A DNA stretch of 7,859 bases from Lentzea aerocolonigenes (GCF_000955955.1 NZ_JYJG01000034.1:1-7859), one strand, 5' to 3'. Numbered from the stretch's first letter, positions 1 to 6,744 are shown. Translations and numbers: made by a program. The notes: generated from the letters alone by a model not told the origin.

Positions 1-1
1 G

Positions 2-823
2 CCGTTGCTGCTGATCCACGGCTGGCCGGGCTCGTTCGCCGAGTTCCTGGACGTGATCGAGCCGCTGTCGCGGGACTTCCACCTGGTGATCCCGTCGATC
101 CCCGGCTTCGGCTTCTCCGGGCCGGTGCAGAAGACCGGCTGGAACGTGCTGCGCATCGCGTGGGCGTTCGCGAAGCTCATGGAGGGTCTGGGCTACGAGC
201 GGTACGGCGCGCAGGGCGGCGACTGGGGTTCCGGGATCGCGCAGGAGCTCGGCCGGGTGTTCCCCGAGCAGGTCGTCGGCGTGCACGTGAACATGCTGCA
301 GACGTTCCGGCCGTCCGGGGTCAACGACCTGACGCCGGAAGAGCTCAAGTCGCTCGAGTCGCTCGACCACTACCAGCAGGAGCTCTCCGGCTACATGCAC
401 GTCCAGCGCACCCGGCCCCGCACGCTCTCCTACGGGCTGACCGACTCGCCGGTCGGGCAGCTGGCGTGGATCACCGAGAAGTTCCACGACTGGACGGACA
501 ACAAGGGCGTGCCGGAGGACGCGGTGGACCGCGACCGCATGCTGACCAACGTGTCGATCTACTGGTTCACCGGCACGGCGGGCTCGTCGGCGGCGCTGTA
601 CAAGGAGCAGTCCGCGTCCTGGGGCAAGCCGCAGCCGACCACCGTGCCGACCGGGGTCGCGATCTTCCCGCACGACATCAGCGCGCCGGTGCGGTCGCTG
701 GCGGAGAAGATGATCCCGACGCTCGTGCACTGGACGGAGTTCGACCGCGGCGGTCACTTCGCCGCCATGGAGGAACCGGACCTGCTGGTCCAGGACATCA
801 GGAAGTTCTTCGATTCGCTGTGA
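2..823 (+). CDS. Epoxide hydrolase (microsomal / juvenile-hormone type), 5'-truncated by window edge
   Basis: This alpha/beta-hydrolase-fold enzyme adds water to epoxides through a covalent aspartyl ester. Only the C-terminal ~273 residues are present; the N-terminal EHN lid and the start codon lie left of the window. Numbering from the first in-frame codon (nt 2), the oxyanion motif HGWPGS is at 6-11. The nucleophile is D74 in GGDWG, and the catalytic His is H252 in GGHFAAMEEP. The acid is probably D225 in FPHDI, exactly 27 residues before the His, the same spacing as Glu404 to His431 in human EPHX1 as I recall it. Two lid tyrosines that would polarise the epoxide are probably Y131 (YMHVQ) and Y200 (YKEQ), matching Tyr299 and Tyr374 of EPHX1. 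The triad looks intact, so the enzyme should be active. The family detoxifies xenobiotic or self-made epoxides; the substrate cannot be told from sequence. The stop codon overlaps the GTG start of the next gene by 4 nt, implying one operon and translational coupling. Confidence 0.93.
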   Translation, partial: PLLLIHGWPGSFAEFLDVIEPLSRDFHLVIPSIPGFGFSGPVQKTGWNVLRIAWAFAKLMEGLGYERYGAQGGDWGSGIAQELGRVFPEQVVGVHVNMLQTFRPSGVNDLTPEELKSLESLDHYQQELSGYMHVQRTRPRTLSYGLTDSPVGQLAWITEKFHDWTDNKGVPEDAVDRDRMLTNVSIYWFTGTAGSSAALYKEQSASWGKPQPTTVPTGVAIFPHDISAPVRSLAEKMIPTLVHWTEFDRGGHFAAMEEPDLLVQDIRKFFDSL

Positions 824-1911
824 CGACAACACTTTCGAACCGCACGCTGAACCGGACGCTGCTGGCGCGGCAGCTGCTCCTGGAGCGGACGAGCATGCCG
901 ATCGTCGAGGCCGTCGAGCACCTCGGCGGTCTGCACGCGCAGGCGCCGGTGCCGCCGTACCTCGCGCTGTGGACGCGGCTCAAGCCGTACAAGTTCGACG
1001 CGCTGAGCAAGCTGATCATCGACCGGTCGCTGGTGCGCATGACGTTGTGGCGCGGCACGTTGCACCTGATCTCGGCGTCGGACGTGTACCTGATGCGCAC
1101 GGCGTTGCAGCCCGAGCTGAACAAGTGGGCGCGCAACGTGATGCCGCCCGCCGAGCGGGTCGAGATCGACCTGGACAAGCTGACCCGGATCACCCGCGAG
1201 TTCGTCGACACCGACCCGCGGACGGTGGCGGAGATCGGCGCGCACCTGGAGGAGCACTTCCCCGAGGCGAGGGCGCGTGAGCTGTCGACGCAGGCGCAGA
1301 TGCTGGTGCCGATGGTCCAGGTGCCGCCGCGCGGGATCTGGGGCGTGGGCGGCATTCCGCAGAACATCGCGATGACCACGTGGCTCGGGAAGGACCTGCC
1401 TGCCGAGGCCGCGGTGCACGAGCTGATCACGCGGTACCTGCGGGCGTTCGGGCCGGCGACGCTCGCGGACATGCAGGCCTGGTCGCGGTTGATCGGGTTG
1501 AAGGCGCACGCGGCCGACCTGGATCTGGTGGAGTACCGCAACGAGGCGGGCAAGGTGCTGCTGGACGTGCCGGACGGGGTGATCGTGGACGAGAGCACGC
1601 CCGCGCCCGCACGGCTGCTGCCGGCGTTCGACAGCGTGATGTTCGGCCATGCCGACAAGACGCGGATCATGAGCGACGATGCGCGGGCGCGGTGGGGTGC
1701 GGTCCGCAACGCCGTGTTCCCACCGACGTTCCTGGTGGACGGGTTCGTGCGCGGCACCTGGAACGTGGTGGAGACCAAGGACACCGCGACGCTGACCATC
1801 GAGCCGTACTTCAAGACCTTCAAGAAGGACATCGCGGGTGTGGTGCGCGAGGCCAAGGCGGTGCTGAAGGTGATGGCGCCGAAGAAGAGGCACGTGATCG
1901 TTGCCCCTTAG
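820..1911 (+). CDS. Winged-helix DNA-binding protein of the HTH_42 / AlkZ-YcaQ DNA glycosylase superfamily
   Basis: This 363-residue protein starts at GTG 820, whose last two bases are shared with the upstream TGA (GTGA). No better start exists, because the family's N-terminal helix (SNRTLNRTLLARQLLLER) begins right after it. It has the family layout of tandem winged helices followed by a C-terminal beta barrel. Landmarks are HLGGLHAQAP at ~34-43, LVRMTLWRGTLHL in the N-terminal third, LLPAFDSVMFGHADKTRI near 265-282, and GFVRGTW at 308-314. Characterised members (AlkZ of Streptomyces, YcaQ of E. coli) are monofunctional glycosylases that excise alkylated bases and unhook interstrand crosslinks. 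AlkZ uses a Gln-x-Gln pair and YcaQ a Gln-x-Asp pair at the position occupied here by H39-A40-Q41. The first catalytic Gln is therefore His. Family membership is clear from sequence; glycosylase activity is inference. The usual automatic name is 'winged helix DNA-binding domain-containing protein'. Coupling to an epoxide hydrolase suggests a genotoxin-tolerance role. Confidence 0.9.
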   Translation: MTTTLSNRTLNRTLLARQLLLERTSMPIVEAVEHLGGLHAQAPVPPYLALWTRLKPYKFDALSKLIIDRSLVRMTLWRGTLHLISASDVYLMRTALQPELNKWARNVMPPAERVEIDLDKLTRITREFVDTDPRTVAEIGAHLEEHFPEARARELSTQAQMLVPMVQVPPRGIWGVGGIPQNIAMTTWLGKDLPAEAAVHELITRYLRAFGPATLADMQAWSRLIGLKAHAADLDLVEYRNEAGKVLLDVPDGVIVDESTPAPARLLPAFDSVMFGHADKTRIMSDDARARWGAVRNAVFPPTFLVDGFVRGTWNVVETKDTATLTIEPYFKTFKKDIAGVVREAKAVLKVMAPKKRHVIVAP

Positions 1912-1983
1912 GGCGGGGATCACTGCCCCTGCGTGTGCCTGGCGGTCGTTTTCCAGCTCGCCGGGCCCGGTCACGCTCGTCCC
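1912..1983. other. Intergenic spacer before the large eCIS-like gene
   Basis: This 72-nt gap follows the glycosylase-like gene. It contains an in-frame GTG at 1933 that would add 17 residues (MCLAVVFQLAGPGHARP) to the next protein. It also holds a weak GC hairpin candidate: gggg at 1915-1918 facing cccc at 1926-1929 with a 7-nt loop and no T-tract. There is no strong Shine-Dalgarno sequence before either candidate start, and I see no clear promoter. The large gene may be read through from the upstream pair or translated from a leaderless or near-leaderless transcript. Confidence 0.5.
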
Positions 1984-4900
1984 ATGGTCGCCGCACGCCG
2001 GTCAGCCGAAGAGAAGGTCACGGCCGCCCTCGCGGACGGCAAGCGCAAGGCAGGCCCCGGTTTGCACGCTTTGCTCGCGCTGCAACGCGACGCGGGCAAC
2101 GCGGCCGTGGGCGCGCTCATGGCGGCCAAGCAGAAGCAGCCGGACTCGACGCCGATCGACGCCGCCCTGAAGGAGGTGCGCGGTTCCGAGCCCGACATCG
2201 ACACCGTCGAGAAGGGTTTGAAGGCAGCGCAGTCGGCTGGTGTGCCGGTGACGTTGGAGGGCCCGAAACCGCCCGCGTCCGCGCTGGCCGTGACGACGAC
2301 GGGGTTCGGGCCGAACGCCGTGCAGCCCAAGAAGCCCGTGCCACCACCGAAACCGGTGCCTGCTCAGTCGAAGCTCGGCAAGGCAGGCGCTCGGCCGGCA
2401 GCCACGGGCGGTGGTCATTCGGCGAAACCCGTTGCGGCGCCTGCGGTTCCTGCCGTCGCGGCGGCGGATCCGGCGTTCATGCAGGTGACCGCGAAGGTCA
2501 AGGGGTTCGCGGCGGACAAGAAGGCGCACCCGCCCGCCGCCGCGAAGGCCAAGGAAGCACAGGACGCCGCGCAGGCCCCCGCGGACGACCTGGCCGGGCA
2601 GGCGAAGGCCTCGAAGGTCGACTCGATGGACGCGCAGCAGGCCGGTTCGTTCGACAAGCAGGCGTTCATCGCGGCGGTGAAGTCCGCGATCGAGGCGAAG
2701 TCGCCGAAGACCCTGCAGGACGCGACATCACCCGCCGGCAAGGCGGACGGGGTCGCGTCCGAGGTGAAAGGCATGGTCTCCCAGGGGACTCAGGGTCAGG
2801 CCAGGGACGTGGCCGCCGCCACCGATGCGCCGCCGGACCAGTCGAAGGCCGTGCCGAAACCGGTCACGCCGATGGCTGCGGAAAACCCCGGCACCGCTGC
2901 TTCGATCCCGGCCGCGGGTGCCGTGCCGAAGCCGGCCGCGCCGGCGCAGACCGACCTGTCCGCGGGCAAGCAGCAGGTCGCGCAGGAACAGGGCGACGTC
3001 ACCGACGAGCAGTTGCGGCAGTCGAACGAGCCGCAGTTCCAGCAGGCCCTGGACGCGAAGGGCGCCGCCGCCGCGCACGCCGACACCGCGCCTGGCCAGT
3101 TCCGCGCGCAAGAACAGCAAGTACTGGGCCAGGCCAAGGCCGACGCGTCCGCCGAGACCGCCGCCGGTGTGGCGGGGATGCAGGGCGCGAAGGGTGCCGC
3201 GCTGGCGAAACTGGTGGCGGACAAGGGGAAGACGAAGACCAAGGACGAGGCCAAGCGCGCCGAGGTGACCACGCGCGTGCAGGGCATCTTCACGGCCACC
3301 GAGGCCGAGGTGAAGAAGATCCTCGAAGGCATCGACCCGAAGGTCGACGAGGCGTTCACCAAGGGTGAGGCGAACGCGCGACAGGCGTTCGAGGCGTTCG
3401 TGGCGGCCAAAGTCGGTGCCTACAAACAGGATCGGTACTCCGGCTGGCTCGGCGGGTTCCGCTGGGCCAAGGACAAGCTGATGGGCATGCCGGACAAGGT
3501 GAACGAGTTCTACACCGCCGGCCGCGAGCTCTACCTGAAGCAGATGGACGGCGTGATCTCCCGCGTCGCCGACATCGTGGGCACCGACCTCTCCCTGGCC
3601 AAGCAGAAGATCGCTTCGGGCAAGGCCGAAATCGCCGCCTATGTGAAGACGCTGTCGCCCGACCTGCAGAAGGTCGGCGCCGAGGCGTCCGAAGAGATCA
3701 ACTCCAAGTTCGAGCAGCTGGAGAGCGACGTCACCGACAAGCAGAACTCGGTCGTGGACTCGTTGGCCAGCAAGTACGTCGAGGCACGTCAAGGCCTCGA
3801 CGAGCGCATCGAGGCGTTGCAGGCGGAGAACAAGGGCTTCGTCGACGCCGCGATCGACGCCGTCAAGGGCGTCATCAACACCATCCGCGAGCTCGCCGCG
3901 ATGCTGCGCGACGTGCTCTCCCGCGCGGCCGGAGTCGTCGGCGACATCATCAAGAAGCCCGTCGAGTTCCTCGGCAACCTGATCGCCGGCGTGAAGGGCG
4001 GCATCCTCAAATTCAAGGACAACATCCTCGACCACCTGCGCAAGGGCCTGATGGGCTGGCTGTTCGGCGCCCTCGCCGAGGCAGGCATCGAACTGCCCGA
4101 GAAGTTCGACCTGCGCGGCATCGTCAAACTGCTGGCGTCGATCTTCGGCCTGACCTGGTCGAACATCCGCAACCGCCTCGTCCTCCAGATCGGCGAGAAG
4201 GCCATGGCGGCGGCCGAGAAGGGCGTCGAGATCTTCCAGGTCCTGACGACACAGGGCGTCGCGGGCCTGTGGCAGATGCTGCTGGAGAAGCTGGGCGACA
4301 TCAAGAACATGATCCTGGAGCAGGTGAAGGACTTCGTGATCACGAAGATCATCACCGCCGGCATCACCTGGTTGATCGGGCTCTTGAACCCCGCCGCCGC
4401 GTTCATCAAGGCCTGCAAGCTCATCTACGACGTCGTGATGTTCTTCGTGAACAACGGCAGCCGCATCATGAAGTTCGTCAACACCGTCATCGACTCGGTG
4501 GCCGACATCGTGCGCGGCAACGTGAGCGGCGTCGTCAACAAGATCAACGACGTGCTCGGCCAGATGGTCCCGATCATCATCGGCTTCCTCGCCAGCGCGA
4601 TCGGGCTGGGCGGGATCGGCGCGAAGATCAAGTCGATCATCGAGACGCTGCAGAAGCCGGTGAACAAGGCGCTGGACTGGGTGATCAAGAAGGGGCTGAC
4701 ACTGGCCGGGCCGATCATCAAGGCCGCCAAGGGTGTCGGGGCCAAGGTGAAGGCGAAGGTGGCCGCGGGCAAGGCGTGGGTGAAGGGCAAGGTCGAAGCG
4801 GGCAAGAAGTGGGTCAAGGGCAAGGTGGCGTCGGCCAAGGCGAAGCTCACCGGCGAGCCCGCCGACCCGAAGGAAGCGGCGATCAAAGCCGCGGGGAAGG

Positions 4901-5781
4901 CGTTGCGCGGCAGCAAGTCCCACACCGACGCAGAGAGTCGCGTCGCCAAGATCCGCAACAAGTACAACGTGCCGCTCAACCTCGTCGTGGAGAGCAAGAG
5001 CTCGAAGTCCGAGCACGTCCACGTGCAGACCATGAAGACGGACAGCGTCGACATCCCCGCCGAGGAAGAAGACGACACGGATGCCGCAGCCTCGCTGTTC
5101 GAGTCCACAGCAGCCCAGACCATGAAGGACTACCTGAACAACTTCGCCAACTGGAAGAGACCGAAGCTCGGCCAGGAGATGGGCCAGGTGAGGGCGGTAC
5201 CGGTGCACCTGTCGGATCACGCCGTCGGGTTCAACGAGCGGGCCGTTGACAGGTTCGTGGGCAAGAGCAAGGCGTCCGCAACTCGCAAGATCAACGCAAC
5301 CAACGACGCCAAAGCGCGCATCGGCAACGCAGCCGCCTCTCAGGACGAGGCTTCGGTCTACCGGTACCTGCGTGCGGCGGCCTCGAAGCTGCAGAACCTC
5401 TACGGTGGACGCAAGAAGTTCGGTCTGGACGTCGAGCACCTCACCGAGGTCGGAAGACACCCAGCCGTCTTCGTTCGCAGCAAGATCAGTCGCACCTACA
5501 GCGCGATCGTCGAGCGCATTCGCAAGAACAAGCCCACGACCGGCCCGGAAGCCGAGATCGCCAACATGAAGGCGCCCATGGCTGACAAGCGCGAAGTCGC
5601 CCGATTGTACGCAGAGTCGATCGTCGAGAACATGATCGACGAGGTCGGCGAGGTGAGGGCCGACCAGGAGCCGGTCGAGATCGACCTGCTCATCATCTCG
5701 CAGGCAGCGCACGCCGAACTCACCGCCCGACGCGCTCGCGACCGTGCCGCAGGCACCTACGACGAGGGCGAGGACATCTGA
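1984..5781 (+). CDS. Large modular eCIS-associated-type protein (putative effector scaffold with unknown C-terminal domain)
   Basis: This is a 1265-residue protein if ATG 1984 is the start; GTG 1933 would give 1282. I chose ATG because the family signature LQRDAGNAAV then falls at 33-42 and the extra 17 residues look unrelated. Residues ~60-340 are Ala/Pro/Lys-rich linker (Pro cluster ~109-165). Residues ~325-480 carry family motifs such as SNEPQFQQALDAK and HADTAPGQFR. Residues 480-680 are long amphipathic helices, coiled-coil-like at ~566-620. Residues 680-885 form a hydrophobic core with LMGWLFGAL, a membrane-segment-like run at 784-822, and a second at 861-882. A Lys/Trp repeat follows (~920-957), then IRNKYNVPLNLVVES and EHVHVQTM (990-1017), an acidic patch (1027-1033), and an unrecognised, mostly helical domain (~1038-1265). 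From memory, this core occurs in large proteins near eCIS loci, often with an N-terminal DUF4157; no HExxH motif is present here. There is no signal peptide. The effector role is inference. Confidence 0.85.
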   Translation: MVAARRSAEEKVTAALADGKRKAGPGLHALLALQRDAGNAAVGALMAAKQKQPDSTPIDAALKEVRGSEPDIDTVEKGLKAAQSAGVPVTLEGPKPPASALAVTTTGFGPNAVQPKKPVPPPKPVPAQSKLGKAGARPAATGGGHSAKPVAAPAVPAVAAADPAFMQVTAKVKGFAADKKAHPPAAAKAKEAQDAAQAPADDLAGQAKASKVDSMDAQQAGSFDKQAFIAAVKSAIEAKSPKTLQDATSPAGKADGVASEVKGMVSQGTQGQARDVAAATDAPPDQSKAVPKPVTPMAAENPGTAASIPAAGAVPKPAAPAQTDLSAGKQQVAQEQGDVTDEQLRQSNEPQFQQALDAKGAAAAHADTAPGQFRAQEQQVLGQAKADASAETAAGVAGMQGAKGAALAKLVADKGKTKTKDEAKRAEVTTRVQGIFTATEAEVKKILEGIDPKVDEAFTKGEANARQAFEAFVAAKVGAYKQDRYSGWLGGFRWAKDKLMGMPDKVNEFYTAGRELYLKQMDGVISRVADIVGTDLSLAKQKIASGKAEIAAYVKTLSPDLQKVGAEASEEINSKFEQLESDVTDKQNSVVDSLASKYVEARQGLDERIEALQAENKGFVDAAIDAVKGVINTIRELAAMLRDVLSRAAGVVGDIIKKPVEFLGNLIAGVKGGILKFKDNILDHLRKGLMGWLFGALAEAGIELPEKFDLRGIVKLLASIFGLTWSNIRNRLVLQIGEKAMAAAEKGVEIFQVLTTQGVAGLWQMLLEKLGDIKNMILEQVKDFVITKIITAGITWLIGLLNPAAAFIKACKLIYDVVMFFVNNGSRIMKFVNTVIDSVADIVRGNVSGVVNKINDVLGQMVPIIIGFLASAIGLGGIGAKIKSIIETLQKPVNKALDWVIKKGLTLAGPIIKAAKGVGAKVKAKVAAGKAWVKGKVEAGKKWVKGKVASAKAKLTGEPADPKEAAIKAAGKALRGSKSHTDAESRVAKIRNKYNVPLNLVVESKSSKSEHVHVQTMKTDSVDIPAEEEDDTDAAASLFESTAAQTMKDYLNNFANWKRPKLGQEMGQVRAVPVHLSDHAVGFNERAVDRFVGKSKASATRKINATNDAKARIGNAAASQDEASVYRYLRAAASKLQNLYGGRKKFGLDVEHLTEVGRHPAVFVRSKISRTYSAIVERIRKNKPTTGPEAEIANMKAPMADKREVARLYAESIVENMIDEVGEVRADQEPVEIDLLIISQAAHAELTARRARDRAAGTYDEGEDI
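4765..4830 (+). repeat. Tandem 33-bp repeat encoding an 11-residue Lys/Trp motif
   Basis: Two adjacent 33-bp units (4765-4797 and 4798-4830) encode AGKAWVKGKVE and AGKKWVKGKVA, residues 928-949 of the large protein. Degenerate relatives flank them (KVKAKVA before, SAKAKL after). The units differ at a few positions, partly synonymous, so the repeat is not a very recent duplication. An 11-residue period places Trp, Val and Lys on regular faces of a helix, giving a strongly basic amphipathic segment between the hydrophobic core and the C-terminal domain. Confidence 0.85.
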
Positions 5782-6671
5782 TCGGCGACCTGCCTGATCA
5801 CCTCCAGCGCCGCCGTGATCGCCGGTCGACGGGAGGCCTGCTTGCGCCACACCGCGTACAACTGCCGCGCAGGAGTAGGCCGCAACGGCACCACGCGCAC
5901 GTTGCCCGGCACCTCCCCCCGCCCCAGCCGCGGGATCAACGCGACCCCGATTCCCTTGGCCAGCAACGCGTACTGCGTGTGGTACTCGTTGACCCGGTAG
6001 GCCAGCTCCGGCTCGATGCCCGCCGCGTGGAACGTCCGCACCAGCCAGTCGAAGCAGATCGACCCCTCGGACTGGCACATCCACCGCAGCCCCGCGAGGT
6101 CGGCGGGTTCGAGGAACTCCTTGCGCGACAACGGATTCGAGGCGGGGATCAGCACATCGGCCACGTCCCGCAGGATCGGCATGCGCGACAACGAGTCCGG
6201 CACGGGCAGCGGGGTGTTCTCCCAGTCGTGCACGATCGCGAGGTCCAGCTCGCCGCGCGCCACGGCCTCGCCCGCCTCGGGCGGATCGACCTCGGTCAGG
6301 CGCACGTCCAGCGCCGGGTGCTGTTCGGCCAGGCCGGCCAGCACGTCGGGCAGGAGGCCTCGCGCGGCCGTGGCGAACGAGCCGACGCAGAGGCGGCCGA
6401 TCGCGGCTCCGCGTTGTTCCTCCAGGGCGACCTCGGCCTCTTCCACGAGCTTGAGGACCTGCCCGGCGGTCTCGGCGAGCAGGAGCGCGGCGTCGGTGAG
6501 GCGGACGCCCCGGCCCTGGCGTTCCAGCAGCGTGGTGCGGGTTTCGCGTTCGAGCTTGGCGATCTGCTGCGAGACCGCGGACGGCGTGTAGCCGAGCACG
6601 TCCGCTGCGGCGCCGACCGTGCCGTGCGTCGCCACGGCGTGCAGTGCTTTGAGCCTTCCCAGGTCGAGCAT
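5757..6671 (-). CDS. LysR-type transcriptional regulator
   Basis: This 304-residue protein has the standard length for the family. The N-terminal winged helix-turn-helix spans residues ~1-60, with the LysR signature at ~18-41 (GAAADVLGYTPSAVSQQIAKLE). A linker helix follows (~60-85), then a periplasmic-binding-like effector domain (~90-295). The start ATG is read from 6671; the leader before it has no strong ribosome-binding site. The gene is divergent from the EamA-type exporter across 73 bp, the usual arrangement in which a LysR protein controls the neighbouring gene and its own promoter. The inducer is unknown; a substrate or relative of the exported compound is the natural guess. Its last 25 nt overlap the 3' end of the large eCIS-like gene on the opposite strand. 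Confidence 0.95.
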   Translation of the reverse strand: MLDLGRLKALHAVATHGTVGAAADVLGYTPSAVSQQIAKLERETRTTLLERQGRGVRLTDAALLLAETAGQVLKLVEEAEVALEEQRGAAIGRLCVGSFATAARGLLPDVLAGLAEQHPALDVRLTEVDPPEAGEAVARGELDLAIVHDWENTPLPVPDSLSRMPILRDVADVLIPASNPLSRKEFLEPADLAGLRWMCQSEGSICFDWLVRTFHAAGIEPELAYRVNEYHTQYALLAKGIGVALIPRLGRGEVPGNVRVVPLRPTPARQLYAVWRKQASRRPAITAALEVIRQVADQMSSPSS

Positions 6672-6672
6672 G

Positions 6673-6683
6673 TAGCAATGCTA
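6673..6683. promoter_or_regulatory. Candidate operator half A: palindrome TAGCA-A-TGCTA
   Basis: A perfect 5-bp inverted repeat around one central base sits 2 bp upstream of the LysR start codon. LysR proteins usually bind imperfect palindromes with a T-N11-A core, so this is a plausible autoregulatory site. The position next to the start codon would let a bound dimer block LysR expression. Assignment is inference from position and symmetry. Confidence 0.4.
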
Positions 6684-6712
6684 AACCCATACCCTAAGCA
6701 AGCGGAACTAGT

Positions 6713-6726
6713 GCTAAATAGTTAGC
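6713..6726. promoter_or_regulatory. Candidate operator half B: palindrome GCTAA-ATAG-TTAGC
   Basis: A perfect 5-bp inverted repeat with a 4-bp centre lies 18 bp before the exporter start. It shares GCTAAA with the site 33 bp to the left. It overlaps the only -10-like sequence, so it could be an operator or activation-binding site for the adjacent LysR protein. No binding evidence is available. Confidence 0.45.
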
Positions 6727-6744
6727 GCGTGCAAGCTTGGTCCC

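Larger units (their letters stand above)
6672..6744. promoter_or_regulatory. Divergent promoter/operator region between the LysR gene and the EamA exporter
   Basis: This 73-bp spacer is about 49% GC by direct count, against roughly 70% around it. It must hold the promoters for both genes. It contains two short inverted repeats (6673-6683 and 6713-6726) and two direct copies of GCTAAA (6680-6685 and 6713-6718) exactly 33 bp apart, about three helical turns. This fits LysR tetramers binding a recognition site and an activation site. A possible -10 for the exporter is TAAATA (6715-6720), with a poor -35. On the other strand TTGCTT lies upstream of the LysR start. Both promoter assignments are tentative. 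Confidence 0.6.

Noticed and set aside
160..819. In-frame upstream extension of the glycosylase-like gene back to position 160
   Set aside because: The extra 220 residues are a frame-shifted reading of the epoxide hydrolase with Arg/Ala-rich low-complexity composition. The family N-terminus begins right after GTG 820.
1904..1930. Possible intrinsic terminator after the glycosylase-like gene
   Set aside because: Only a 4-bp GC stem (gggg/cccc) is visible with no T-run, and alternative pairings compete. It is too weak to call in such GC-rich DNA.
1984..2460. A DUF4157-type metallopeptidase-like domain at the N-terminus of the large protein
   Set aside because: The LQR.AGNAAV signature is present, but there is no HExxH and too little globular sequence before the Pro-rich linker.
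1380..3368. A 662-codon plus-strand frame rich in Gly/Arg overlapping two genes
   Set aside because: It has no domain signal, typical shadow composition, and lies across the 3' end of one real gene and the 5' end of another.
2728..6690. A very long open frame on the minus strand (over 1300 codons) crossing the large gene and the LysR gene
   Set aside because: It is a by-product of GC-rich codon bias opposite a real gene. Its translation is Arg/His/Gly/Asp-rich with no recognisable motifs, and it conflicts with two well-supported genes.
5979..6725. A 248-codon plus-strand frame opposite the LysR gene
   Set aside because: It is Arg/His-rich, has no motifs, and lies antisense to a LysR protein with full family signatures.
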